A program made the position numbers and the translations under genes. 64,000 nt of DNA, taken from the NCBI RefSeq assembly GCF_004151485.1, contig NZ_SBFF01000014.1, forward strand, positions 107,996 to 171,995, given 5' to 3'. Shown here piece after piece: positions 41,916 through 49,414 of this stretch. The notes under the pieces were generated by a model, which was not told where the DNA came from, did no database searches, and saw only the letters and a list, made by a program, of their open reading frames with translations. The DNA is from Sphingosinicella sp. CPCC 101087 (lineage in GTDB: Bacteria > Pseudomonadota > Alphaproteobacteria > Sphingomonadales > Sphingomonadaceae). Position 1 is the stretch's first letter, and every line of letters begins with the position of its first letter.

Positions 41916-43013
41916 ATGCTGATCCGCATCCTTCTCGCCTTCGCCGCATTGGCGGCCTTCGCCGCGCCGGCTCATGCCGTGCGGATCAAGGATCTCGGCT
42001 CCTTCCAGGGCGTGCGCCCCAACCAGCTGGTCGGCTATGGCATCGTCGTCGGCCTGGCCGGCACTGGCGACGACAATCTGGAATATGCCACGCAGGCGAT
42101 GGGCGGAGTCGCTTCGCGCTTCGGGATCACGCTGCCGCCGGGGGTCAATCCGGCGCTCAAGAACGCCGCCGCAGTGATGGTCACCGCCGATCTTCCCGCC
42201 TTCGCGCGGCCGGGCCAGCGGATCGATGTCACCATCTCGGCCCTCGGACGAGCGCGGTCGCTCCGTGGCGGAACCCTGATCCTCGCGCCGCTGCGCGGCG
42301 CCGACAACCAGATCTACGCCATGGCGCAGGGCAGCCTCGTCGTCGGCGGCCTCGGCGTCTCGGCGCAGGACGGCTCGCAGGTCTCCGTCAACGTGCCTTC
42401 GGCCGGGCGAATCCCCAACGGTGCCACCGTCGAGCGGGCAGTGGATGCCGGCTTCGCGCTCGCACCGCAGCTCACCTTCAACCTCGCCGATGCCGATTTC
42501 ACGACTGCCCGGCGGGTCGCGGACGCGATCAACTCGGAGCTCGGCCAGCCGATCGCCAGCGCCGTCGACGCGGTCTCGATCGCCATCGCGGCGGCGCCCG
42601 GCGCCGAGCCGCGCACCGCCCTGATGAGCCGGATCGAGAACATCGAAGTCACGCCGGCCGACGCACCGGCGCGCGTGATCGTGAATTCGCGCACCGGCAC
42701 GGTCGTCATCAACGGGGCGGTCCGGATTGGCCCGGCGGCGGTCAGCCACGGCCGGCTCACCGTCTCGGTCGACGAGAATCCCCGGATCATCCAGCCGGCG
42801 CCCTTCTCGCGGGGACAGACGGCGGAGGAGCAGGACAGCAGTATCGAGATCGTCGAGGAGCAGCTTCGCATGTTCGAGATGGCTCCGGGCGCCGAGCTGT
42901 CGGACATCGTCCGGGCGGTCAACGCGATCGGCGCGGCGCCGTCCGACCTCGTCGCGATCCTGGAGGCGCTCAAGCAGGCGGGCGCCCTTAGAGCGGAGCT
43001 CGTCGTCCTGTGA
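41916..43013 (+). CDS. flgI: Flagellar P-ring protein FlgI
   Basis: This 365-residue periplasmic protein has a signal peptide (about 1-21, A-P-A-H-A). The mature part opens with V-R-I-K-D-L-G-S-F-Q-G-V-R-P-N-Q-L-V-G-Y-G in pattern, the standard FlgI start, and ends with the usual leucine-rich helix with L-V-A-I-L-E-A-L-K-Q-A-G-A-L. It forms the P ring with help from FlgA. Confidence 0.95.
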   Translation: MLIRILLAFAALAAFAAPAHAVRIKDLGSFQGVRPNQLVGYGIVVGLAGTGDDNLEYATQAMGGVASRFGITLPPGVNPALKNAAAVMVTADLPAFARPGQRIDVTISALGRARSLRGGTLILAPLRGADNQIYAMAQGSLVVGGLGVSAQDGSQVSVNVPSAGRIPNGATVERAVDAGFALAPQLTFNLADADFTTARRVADAINSELGQPIASAVDAVSIAIAAAPGAEPRTALMSRIENIEVTPADAPARVIVNSRTGTVVINGAVRIGPAAVSHGRLTVSVDENPRIIQPAPFSRGQTAEEQDSSIEIVEEQLRMFEMAPGAELSDIVRAVNAIGAAPSDLVAILEALKQAGALRAELVVL

Positions 43014-43303
43014 TCGATCGCATTTCCCCGCAGCCGCCGGCCGCAGGAGCGGCACAGCCCGACAAGGCCGCGCAGGACCAGCAAATGCGCGAGGCCGCGC
43101 AGGCCTTCGAGGCGGTGTTCCTGCGTCAGATGATCGGATCTATGCGCCAGGCGAAGCTCGGCGAGGACCTGCTCGGCAGCGCCGCCTCCGACCAGTTCCG
43201 CGACATGGCGGACGCCCGTCTCGCCGACACGATGGCCGAGCGCGAGAGCTTCGGCATCGCCGAAATGCTTCTCAACCAGTTCCAGCGCAGGACAGGCCAA
43301 TGA
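43010..43303 (+). CDS. flgJ: Single-domain rod-cap protein FlgJ
   Basis: This 97-residue protein corresponds only to the N-terminal rod-binding domain of enteric FlgJ (A-A-Q-A-F-E-A-V-F-L-R-Q-M-I-G-S-M-R). The C-terminal muramidase domain of the roughly 310-residue enteric protein is absent. That split form is usual in alphaproteobacteria. The start is a GTG overlapping the flgI stop. The slt gene at 33537-34343 is the likely partner enzyme. Confidence 0.9.
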   Translation: MIDRISPQPPAAGAAQPDKAAQDQQMREAAQAFEAVFLRQMIGSMRQAKLGEDLLGSAASDQFRDMADARLADTMAERESFGIAEMLLNQFQRRTGQ

Positions 43304-44652
43304 GCGACCTTCTCAGCATCGGCGCCTCGGCGGTTCGCGCCTACAGGGGCGCGCTCGGCGCGATCGGCGAGAATGTCGCCAATGCCGAAACGCCCGGCTA
43401 TTCCCGCCGCACTGTGGTGCTGAGGCAGGCGGCAACGCCGGGCATCAGCCCCGATCCCATCTATGGCGACCAGCTGCTGTTCAGCGGCGTCAGCATCGGC
43501 GGCGTGCAGCGCGCCTGGGATTCCTTCCGGGCGAGCGAGGCGCGGTTCGCGGCCTCGGCGGCGGGAGCGGCCGCGGCCCGTGAACAATGGCTGGTCAGTG
43601 TCGAGACGGCGTTCGGCAGCAGCTCGGCCACCGTCGGCGCGTCCATGACCGTCTTCTTCAACACGGCAGCCAGCCTGGCGGCCAATCCCGGCGAACTGCT
43701 CGGCCGTACGACGATGCTGACGTCGCTTGGGGATGTCGCCGGCGCGTTTCGCACGAGTGCCGAGGCGCTCGGCAGGGTTTCCGAAGGTATCAGGTCCGCC
43801 GCCGCCCTCGATATCGAAGCGGTCAACGACTCGCTGACCGCGTTGGACGACATCAATGCCACCATCCGCGCGTCGAAGCCCGGCGGCGCGGCTCGCGCGG
43901 CGCTCGAGGACGAACGCGACCGGCTGATCACCGAAATCGCAGGGCGCCTCGACATCGGGGTCACGATCGCCGGCGACGGAACCGCCGCGCTTACCCTTGG
44001 AGGCGCTGCGAGCGTTTCCCTGCTCGACGGCGGCAGCCCCGGCTTCATCGACATGGTCGTGGCCACGGACGGACGCATTTCGCTCCAACTCACCAAGGAT
44101 GGCTCGACCGTGCCGCTGCCGGCGACATCGGGCAGTCTGGCCGGCCTGGTGCGGGTAGCCGGGACGACAGCAGACCGACGTGCTGCGCTCGACGTGCTGG
44201 CGATAGACTTCGCCACGGCGATCAACGACTGGTCCGCGGACGGACTCGATCTCGCCGGCAATCCCGGCGGGCCGCTGCTCGACGCGAGCGGCGGCGCGGT
44301 CTCGATCGACGTGCTGGTCACCGACCCGGCCCTGGTTGCGGCCCAATCGACCGACGGCCGGGCGAACGGAAATCTGCTCGCGCTCGACGCCCTTCGCGGC
44401 CCGACAGGCCCCGAGAGCCGGTGGAATGCCCTGGTCGCCGATTGCGCCCAGAGCCTCTCCGCGGCGAGGGCCGAGGCTTCGGCCGCCGCATCCTGGCGGG
44501 ACAACAGCTTCGCCTCCCTCGACGAGGTGACCGGGATCGACCTGGATCGCGAGGCGGCCGAGCTGCTGCGCTTCCAGCAGGCCTATGGCGCCGCCAGCCG
44601 GATCATCCAGGTCGCGCGCGAGACTTTCGATACTCTCGTTTCTGCCCTCTAG
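43300..44652 (+). CDS. flgK: Hook-filament junction protein FlgK
   Basis: This 450-residue protein has the HAP1 start (S-I-G-A-S-A-V-R-A-Y-R-G-A-L, then I-G-E-N-V-A-N-A-E-T-P-G-Y-S-R-R) and the end with L-L-R-F-Q-Q-A-Y-G-A-A-S-R-I-I-Q-V-A. The middle is Ala/Gly/Asp-rich. It overlaps flgJ by 4 bases. It forms the first junction layer on the hook. Confidence 0.94.
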   Translation: MSDLLSIGASAVRAYRGALGAIGENVANAETPGYSRRTVVLRQAATPGISPDPIYGDQLLFSGVSIGGVQRAWDSFRASEARFAASAAGAAAAREQWLVSVETAFGSSSATVGASMTVFFNTAASLAANPGELLGRTTMLTSLGDVAGAFRTSAEALGRVSEGIRSAAALDIEAVNDSLTALDDINATIRASKPGGAARAALEDERDRLITEIAGRLDIGVTIAGDGTAALTLGGAASVSLLDGGSPGFIDMVVATDGRISLQLTKDGSTVPLPATSGSLAGLVRVAGTTADRRAALDVLAIDFATAINDWSADGLDLAGNPGGPLLDASGGAVSIDVLVTDPALVAAQSTDGRANGNLLALDALRGPTGPESRWNALVADCAQSLSAARAEASAAASWRDNSFASLDEVTGIDLDREAAELLRFQQAYGAASRIIQVARETFDTLVSAL

Positions 44653-44667
44653 AGGAGCCGCTTTGCC

Positions 44668-45519
44668 ATGATCACCGGCACCCGTTACCGCCTCACGCTC
44701 GAAATCGGGCGCCACGCGCAGCTCGCCAGAGACATCGAGCGCTCGCTGACCGAGATCTCGACCGGAAAGCGAATCCAGGCACCGTCGGACGATCCAGTCG
44801 GCGCCGCGCGCGTTTCCGACATCGCCCGCATGCAGTCGGATATCGCGACCTGGAAGCGCAATCTCGACGCTGCCGCCGGCCTTTCGGCCCGGGCGGACGA
44901 CGCGATCAGCGCCACGGTGTCGGCAATCACCCGCGCCAAGGAGCTGATGCTGTCGGCAGCCACCGGCACCACGTCTGCCGACAGTCGCGCGATCGTCGCG
45001 CTCGAGCTGCGGTCGATCGCCTCAGAGATTGCGGCGCTCCAGGAGACGCGCGACCCTCGCGGCAATCCTCTCTTCCCGATCGACGAGCCGCTGGAAATCC
45101 CTGCGGGCGAAGGCGTCCGAATCACCGCGGTTGGAACCCGTGCCTCTGTGTTCGAGGCCGACACGGCCGGCGGACTCAAGGACATCGTAGCCATCATCTC
45201 GGATGCCGCCGATGCGATCGAGGAGCCCGACGCGACTCGTGCCGCCTCGGTTGACGCGGCGCTCGCCGAAATGGACGCCGCGGTGTCCGGCATCACTCGG
45301 GCTCAGGGCGAGCAGGGCACGCGCGGCAACCGTATCGACAATCTCCTCACTCGCCTCTCCGAATTCTCGCTCCAGGCGGAAGAGGAGCGCAAGTCGATCG
45401 AAAGCACCGACGTGATGGAGGTGATCGCGCGCCTCCAGGCGCGCCAGCTGACCCTCGAGGCAGCGCAGGCGGCCTTCACCCGGATCAATTCCGGCACCTT
45501 GTTCGACATGCTGCGCTAG
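44668..45519 (+). CDS. flgL: Hook-filament junction protein FlgL
   Basis: This 283-residue flagellin-like protein has E-I-S-T-G-K-R-I-Q-A-P-S-D-D-P-V-G-A near the N-terminus and a C-terminal helix (L-E-A-A-Q-A-A-F-T-R-I). It forms the second junction layer. It ends the flg operon; a short inverted repeat follows. Confidence 0.93.
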   Translation: MITGTRYRLTLEIGRHAQLARDIERSLTEISTGKRIQAPSDDPVGAARVSDIARMQSDIATWKRNLDAAAGLSARADDAISATVSAITRAKELMLSAATGTTSADSRAIVALELRSIASEIAALQETRDPRGNPLFPIDEPLEIPAGEGVRITAVGTRASVFEADTAGGLKDIVAIISDAADAIEEPDATRAASVDAALAEMDAAVSGITRAQGEQGTRGNRIDNLLTRLSEFSLQAEEERKSIESTDVMEVIARLQARQLTLEAAQAAFTRINSGTLFDMLR

Positions 45520-45524
45520 ACCAG

Positions 45525-45540
45525 GGCCGGCACGCCGGCC
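45525..45540. terminator. Short GC inverted repeat after flgL
   Basis: GGCCGGC and GCCGGCC are separated by two bases. The stem is short and has no T-run, so a role in ending the flg operon is only possible. Confidence 0.35.
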
Positions 45541-45564
45541 GCGCCGCGGATTCGCCGGGATCCC

Positions 45565-45590
45565 TAAAATTCCGGCGAAACTGCCGTTAA
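45565..45590 (+). promoter_or_regulatory. Candidate sigma-28 promoter of motA-motB-dgc
   Basis: The element is TAAA-N14-GCCGTTAA, 54 bases before the motA ATG. Its -10 half differs from the enterobacterial GCCGATAA by one base. It separates the stator operon from the sigma-54-driven flg operon. Confidence 0.75.
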
Positions 45591-45644
45591 CTCCTTCAGG
45601 GCGTGCTTTCCTTCGCCCCACTGGCCAGAGTCGGGGAAAAGCGG

Positions 45645-46508
45645 ATGTTTCCAGCTGTCGGTATCGTCGTCGTCATCGTGATGGTGTTCGGCGGCTTTCT
45701 CGTCAGTGGCGGGAACATAGAAATCATCCTGCACGCGTTGCCGCTGGAAATGCTGATCATCGGCGGCGCCGCCGTCGGCGCGACGATCGCCGGCAACTCG
45801 ACCCGGGAACTGAAGGCGCTCGGCGGCGGCTTCGCCAAGGTCTTCAAGGGTCCGCGCTACACCAAGCAGGACTTCCTCGACACGATCTTCCTCGTTTCCA
45901 GGCTGATGAAGATGCTGCGCACCGACGGCCCGGTCGCGGTCGAGCCGCATATCGAGGATCCGCACGCCAGCACGATCTTCGCCGACTATCCGAAGCTGCT
46001 CAAGGACGACACGCTGGTCCACCTGATCTGCGACACGCTGCGGCTGGTCGTGGTCTCCTCGGGAACGCTCGACCCGCACGCCGTCGAGGACGTGATGGAC
46101 AATGCGATCCGGACCCATCATCATGAAGCCATCCGACCCGCCAACACGCTGCAGACGCTGGCCGATGCGCTGCCCGCGCTGGGCATCGTCGCGGCCGTGC
46201 TCGGCGTCGTCAAGACGATGGGCTCGATCGACCAGCCCCCGGCGATCCTGGGCGCCATGATCGGATCGGCATTGGTCGGCACCTTCCTCGGCGTCCTGCT
46301 TGCCTACGGGTTCGTCGGCCCGTTCGCCAATCGTGCGCGCCAGGTGATCGAAGGGGACGGCGCCATCTACCATGTCGTGAAGCAGATCGTGATCGCCTCT
46401 TTGCACGGCCACCCGCTGCCGCTGGTGATCGAGGCCGCGCGCTCCGGCATCTCCCACTCCAACCAGCCCGCCTTTGCGGACGTGTTCGACGGCATGCGGG
46501 GGCGGTGA
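45645..46508 (+). CDS. motA: Flagellar stator protein MotA
   Basis: This 287-residue membrane protein has four helices (about 2-18, 33-50, 168-190 and 200-222). The last pair carries L-P-A-L-G-I-V-A-A-V-L-G-V-V-K-T-M and the charged cytoplasmic loop between helices 2 and 3 is present. It forms the ion channel with MotB and pushes FliG. The ATG at 45645 has GGGGAAAAG upstream; an earlier GTG would place 14 odd residues before the first helix. Confidence 0.95.
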   Translation: MFPAVGIVVVIVMVFGGFLVSGGNIEIILHALPLEMLIIGGAAVGATIAGNSTRELKALGGGFAKVFKGPRYTKQDFLDTIFLVSRLMKMLRTDGPVAVEPHIEDPHASTIFADYPKLLKDDTLVHLICDTLRLVVVSSGTLDPHAVEDVMDNAIRTHHHEAIRPANTLQTLADALPALGIVAAVLGVVKTMGSIDQPPAILGAMIGSALVGTFLGVLLAYGFVGPFANRARQVIEGDGAIYHVVKQIVIASLHGHPLPLVIEAARSGISHSNQPAFADVFDGMRGR

Positions 46509-46511
46509 GCC

Positions 46512-47423
46512 ATGGCCAGCGTTGCGAGACGGGGGAAGAACGAGCCTGAGCCCCGGCCGATCATCGTCAAGAAGGTCGTCGAGGAACAGCATGGACCCCA
46601 TCATGGCGGCGCCTGGAAGATCGCTTATGCCGACTTCGTGACGGCGATGATGGCCTTCTTCCTGCTGCTCTGGCTGCTCGGTTCGACCGACGAGCAGAAG
46701 CGAAAGGGTCTGGCCGATTATTTCACCCCGACCCTGATCGAATATCGCCAGAACAGCGCCGGCTCGGACGGGATCCTGGGCGGCGATTCGATCATCGCCA
46801 CCGACAATTACCCCCACAAGGCGCAACAGACCGGGTCGCGCGCAATCGTCGTGCCGCGCGACGCCACCGGCGGCGAGCGCGAAGGCTCCGCCAGCACGGC
46901 CGAGGACCGGCTGCGTTTCGAGCAGCTTCGCCAAGCGCTGATCCGACGGATCGAATCCACGCCGGAGCTCAGCCGCCTGCGCAGCCATATCCGCTTCTCC
47001 GAGGACGATGAGGGGCTTCGCATCGACCTCATGGACGAGGCCGACTTCTCGATGTTCCGCGTCGGCACCGATCAGCTGCTGCCCCAGGCCCGGCGGCTCG
47101 TGCAGGAGGTCGCGCGGGTGATTACGGAAGTGCCGAACGCCATCGTGGTGCGTGGCCACACCGACGCACTGCCTTATGCGGCCGGCCGGACGATGAACAA
47201 CTGGATGCTATCGACCGCCCGGGCGGAGAGCACCCGAGCGACGCTGAACGCATCCGGCATTCCGGCGTCGCGCTTTTCCCGCATCGAAGGCGTGGCCGAG
47301 CGCGACCCGTTCGTTGCCAACGACCGCTACGATCCGCGCAACCGCCGCATCTCCATCACCCTGGCCTGGCGCAAGGGCGAAACCCCACCTTCGATAGAGC
47401 GGCCTGACCTGAGCCGGCAATGA
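46512..47423 (+). CDS. motB: Flagellar stator protein MotB
   Basis: This 303-residue protein has a single membrane helix with the ion-carrying D41 (A-Y-A-D-F-V-T-A-M-M-A-F-F-L). A plug/linker region and an OmpA-like peptidoglycan-binding domain (about 155-285) follow, with V-R-G-H-T-D and N-W-M-L-S-T-A-R-A. It anchors the stator to the cell wall. The diguanylate cyclase gene overlaps its stop by 4 bases. Confidence 0.95.
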   Translation: MASVARRGKNEPEPRPIIVKKVVEEQHGPHHGGAWKIAYADFVTAMMAFFLLLWLLGSTDEQKRKGLADYFTPTLIEYRQNSAGSDGILGGDSIIATDNYPHKAQQTGSRAIVVPRDATGGEREGSASTAEDRLRFEQLRQALIRRIESTPELSRLRSHIRFSEDDEGLRIDLMDEADFSMFRVGTDQLLPQARRLVQEVARVITEVPNAIVVRGHTDALPYAAGRTMNNWMLSTARAESTRATLNASGIPASRFSRIEGVAERDPFVANDRYDPRNRRISITLAWRKGETPPSIERPDLSRQ

Positions 47424-48439
47424 TGCTGAAGATCTTCCAGGCCCCGCCGCGCGAGCTCACCCATCAGAAGATCTTTGCGCGGATCGGAAAGTTCCTGGTC
47501 GAGCACGGCCTGTGCCCGAGCCCGGAAAATTACAGCTTGGTCTATCAGCTCGTGGTCGACAGCGACTCCGCCGTGTCGCGGGAGGTGAAACGGCTCGTCA
47601 GCGACGGAATAAGGCTTTCACAGCCGGAAGCGGACCGCATCCGCAGCGAGTTCGGGATCGGCGCGAAGACGGCGGCGGAGGCTGAGCCGGTCGACGACGC
47701 CGCCCTCGCGGCGGCGAAGCTCCTGCTCCAACAATTTGCCGAGACGGTCGAGCAGGCGCGCGTGGAGACCGAACTTTATGGCCGCGACCTCGAACAGGGC
47801 GCCGCCGCGCTGGAGACGGCCGGGCCCGAGGCGGGTCTCGGCAGCCTCATCAGGATCACCGGCGCGATCCTGGAGCGAACCCGCACCGCCGAGCGGCGGC
47901 TCGTGCAGGCGGAAAGCGAGACGCAGACGCTACGCCGGCAGCTCAGCGAAATGGTCGAGGAAGCGCGAAGGGACCCACTGACCGGTCTCGCCAATCGCCG
48001 CGCCTTCGAAGATCGCTGTCGCGAGCTGGACTTGGAAGGTATCCAGGTGGCGGTCGCGATCTGCGACATCGACCATTTCAAGCTTATCAACGACGGGCAC
48101 GGCCATGTGGTCGGCGACCGGGTGCTGAAGATGATGGCGAAGAGGCTGCAACGCGCCTGTGCCGGCCATATGGTGGCAAGGCTCGGCGGCGAGGAGTTTG
48201 TCATCCTGTTCGAAGGGTTGACGGCGGTCGAGGCAGGCGATCTCGTCGACAAGGCGCGCCGGTCGCTGATGCGCCGAGACTTCGTGCTTCGCGGCACTGG
48301 GGAGCGGATCGGCCAGGTCACCTTTTCCGCGGGGATCGCCTGCTGCGCCGACGGAGCGGTGCAAGCGCTGATGCGAGCCGACGAGCTTCTCTACGAGGCG
48401 AAGAATAGCGGCCGCAACCGCATCCGCGTGGACGAATAG
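47420..48439 (+). CDS. GGDEF-domain diguanylate cyclase coupled to motAB
   Basis: This 339-residue protein has a helical N-terminal region (about 10-160, with a coiled coil at 150-180) and a GGDEF domain (about 180-338). The domain has D-P-L-T-G-L-A-N-R-R, D-I-D-H-F-K-x-I-N-D and the active-site motif G-G-E-E-F. It should make cyclic-di-GMP from two GTP. No inhibitory-site RxxD is obvious just before the active site. There are no membrane segments. The ATGA overlap with motB means it is made with the stators, under the sigma-28-like promoter. Confidence 0.9.
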   Translation: MMLKIFQAPPRELTHQKIFARIGKFLVEHGLCPSPENYSLVYQLVVDSDSAVSREVKRLVSDGIRLSQPEADRIRSEFGIGAKTAAEAEPVDDAALAAAKLLLQQFAETVEQARVETELYGRDLEQGAAALETAGPEAGLGSLIRITGAILERTRTAERRLVQAESETQTLRRQLSEMVEEARRDPLTGLANRRAFEDRCRELDLEGIQVAVAICDIDHFKLINDGHGHVVGDRVLKMMAKRLQRACAGHMVARLGGEEFVILFEGLTAVEAGDLVDKARRSLMRRDFVLRGTGERIGQVTFSAGIACCADGAVQALMRADELLYEAKNSGRNRIRVDE

Positions 48440-48465
48440 CCCGCTCCGCAGCGCAAAAACGATTC

Positions 48466-48948
48466 TTAACCAGCCACGCTGCCCGCCGCGCCATCATCCT
48501 TCTTCGCGCACGCCGCGCAGCGACCGACGACCTCGAGGGTAAGGCGAATGACCGAAAATCGGGCGGCCGCGTAGATGCCGTCGCACTCCGCGATCACATC
48601 GCCGACGGGAAAGGCCTGAACCCCGCGACAACATTCGCAGACCATAAATCCGCCATCCGTGTCCCCGGCGAGGAGATAGGCCGAAAGCGATTCCACCCGG
48701 CGGACCTTGCCGGCCCGGGTCAGACGCTCCAGCACGCGGTAGACTTGCGTCGGTGTCAGCGGCGCATCCTCCCACCCGCTCCGCCGGGCGATCTCATAGG
48801 CTCCGAGCGGCCGATCCGCCTGCTCCAGGATCCCCACCAATTGTGTGTCGAGCACCTTCGGCTCCCGATTGGCGCGCCGGGCGGAGCGCCCGCTCCCATC
48901 GCCGACGCGAACGCCGGCGCCCTTATTCCTGGACACTTCAGAAGGCAT
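48466..48948 (-). CDS. zur: Zur-like Fur-family zinc repressor
   Basis: This 160-residue Fur-family protein has a winged-helix DNA-binding part (about 32-90; T-P-T-Q-V-Y-R-V-L-E-R-L) and a C-terminal metal/dimerisation part. The structural zinc cysteines are C104 and C107 (C-E-C-C) and C144 and C147 (C-A-A-C). Residues 1-30 are an Arg/Gly-rich extension. The Zur reading, rather than Fur, rests on the Cys pattern and on the neighbouring His-rich receptor. It overlaps the MerC-like gene by 11 bases. Confidence 0.8.
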   Translation of the reverse strand: MPSEVSRNKGAGVRVGDGSGRSARRANREPKVLDTQLVGILEQADRPLGAYEIARRSGWEDAPLTPTQVYRVLERLTRAGKVRRVESLSAYLLAGDTDGGFMVCECCRGVQAFPVGDVIAECDGIYAAARFSVIRLTLEVVGRCAACAKKDDGAAGSVAG

Positions 48949-49342
48949 GGGCGCGCAGGCGCCAGTTCACTCCATGGCCCATCATGAGCAGGAGACTGCC
49001 GATGACGGTCGTACCGGTCTCGGCCCCTTCGCTCAGCCCCGGCGCCAACCCGGCGCCCAGGAACAGCATCCCGAGCACACCGAGCAGGACCGGGGTGACG
49101 GCGCGGTGGAGCCGATAACCGAGCCCGAAGGCCAGGGTCGCAGCCGGAAGCACCAGAGCCAGCGCAAGCTGGTGGAAGACTGGCGACGCGAAGAACAGGC
49201 CGACCATTCCGGGCAGAAGCAGGATCAGGAGGGGAAGCGCGAAACAGTGGAGGAGGCAGAGCAGCGAACCGCCGATGGCGGCGCCTTCGATCATGTCGAC
49301 CTTCATCCGGCCGCCGCTGCGTCCTGATTGTCTCGCTTGCAT
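48938..49342 (-). CDS. MerC-domain membrane protein
   Basis: This protein of about 134 residues has four membrane helices. The first contains the MerC cysteines L-L-C-L-L-H-C-F-A-L-P. MerC proteins bind and move mercuric or other soft metal ions; here zinc is suggested by the neighbours. The ATG at 49342 is close to GGAG; an ATG at 49306 would give the shorter, more typical MerC start. It is divergent from the TonB receptor across a 72-base gap with a palindrome. Confidence 0.75.
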   Translation of the reverse strand: MQARQSGRSGGRMKVDMIEGAAIGGSLLCLLHCFALPLLILLLPGMVGLFFASPVFHQLALALVLPAATLAFGLGYRLHRAVTPVLLGVLGMLFLGAGLAPGLSEGAETGTTVIGSLLLMMGHGVNWRLRAHAF

Positions 49343-49358
49343 ATGCTCCAAACCTCTT

Positions 49359-49380
49359 GCGGTATGATATATCGTATCCT
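49359..49380. promoter_or_regulatory. Candidate Zur operator between merC-zur and the receptor gene
   Basis: An A/T-rich imperfect palindrome is centred on GATATATC (49366-49373) and flanked by TAT/GTA. It is the only A/T-rich palindrome in a GC-rich divergent promoter gap. A Zur box is inferred from position; the match to published Zur consensus sequences is loose. Confidence 0.5.
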
Positions 49381-49414
49381 AGAAGCTCGACTGCAAGAGC
49401 GAAAGGGGTCAATC

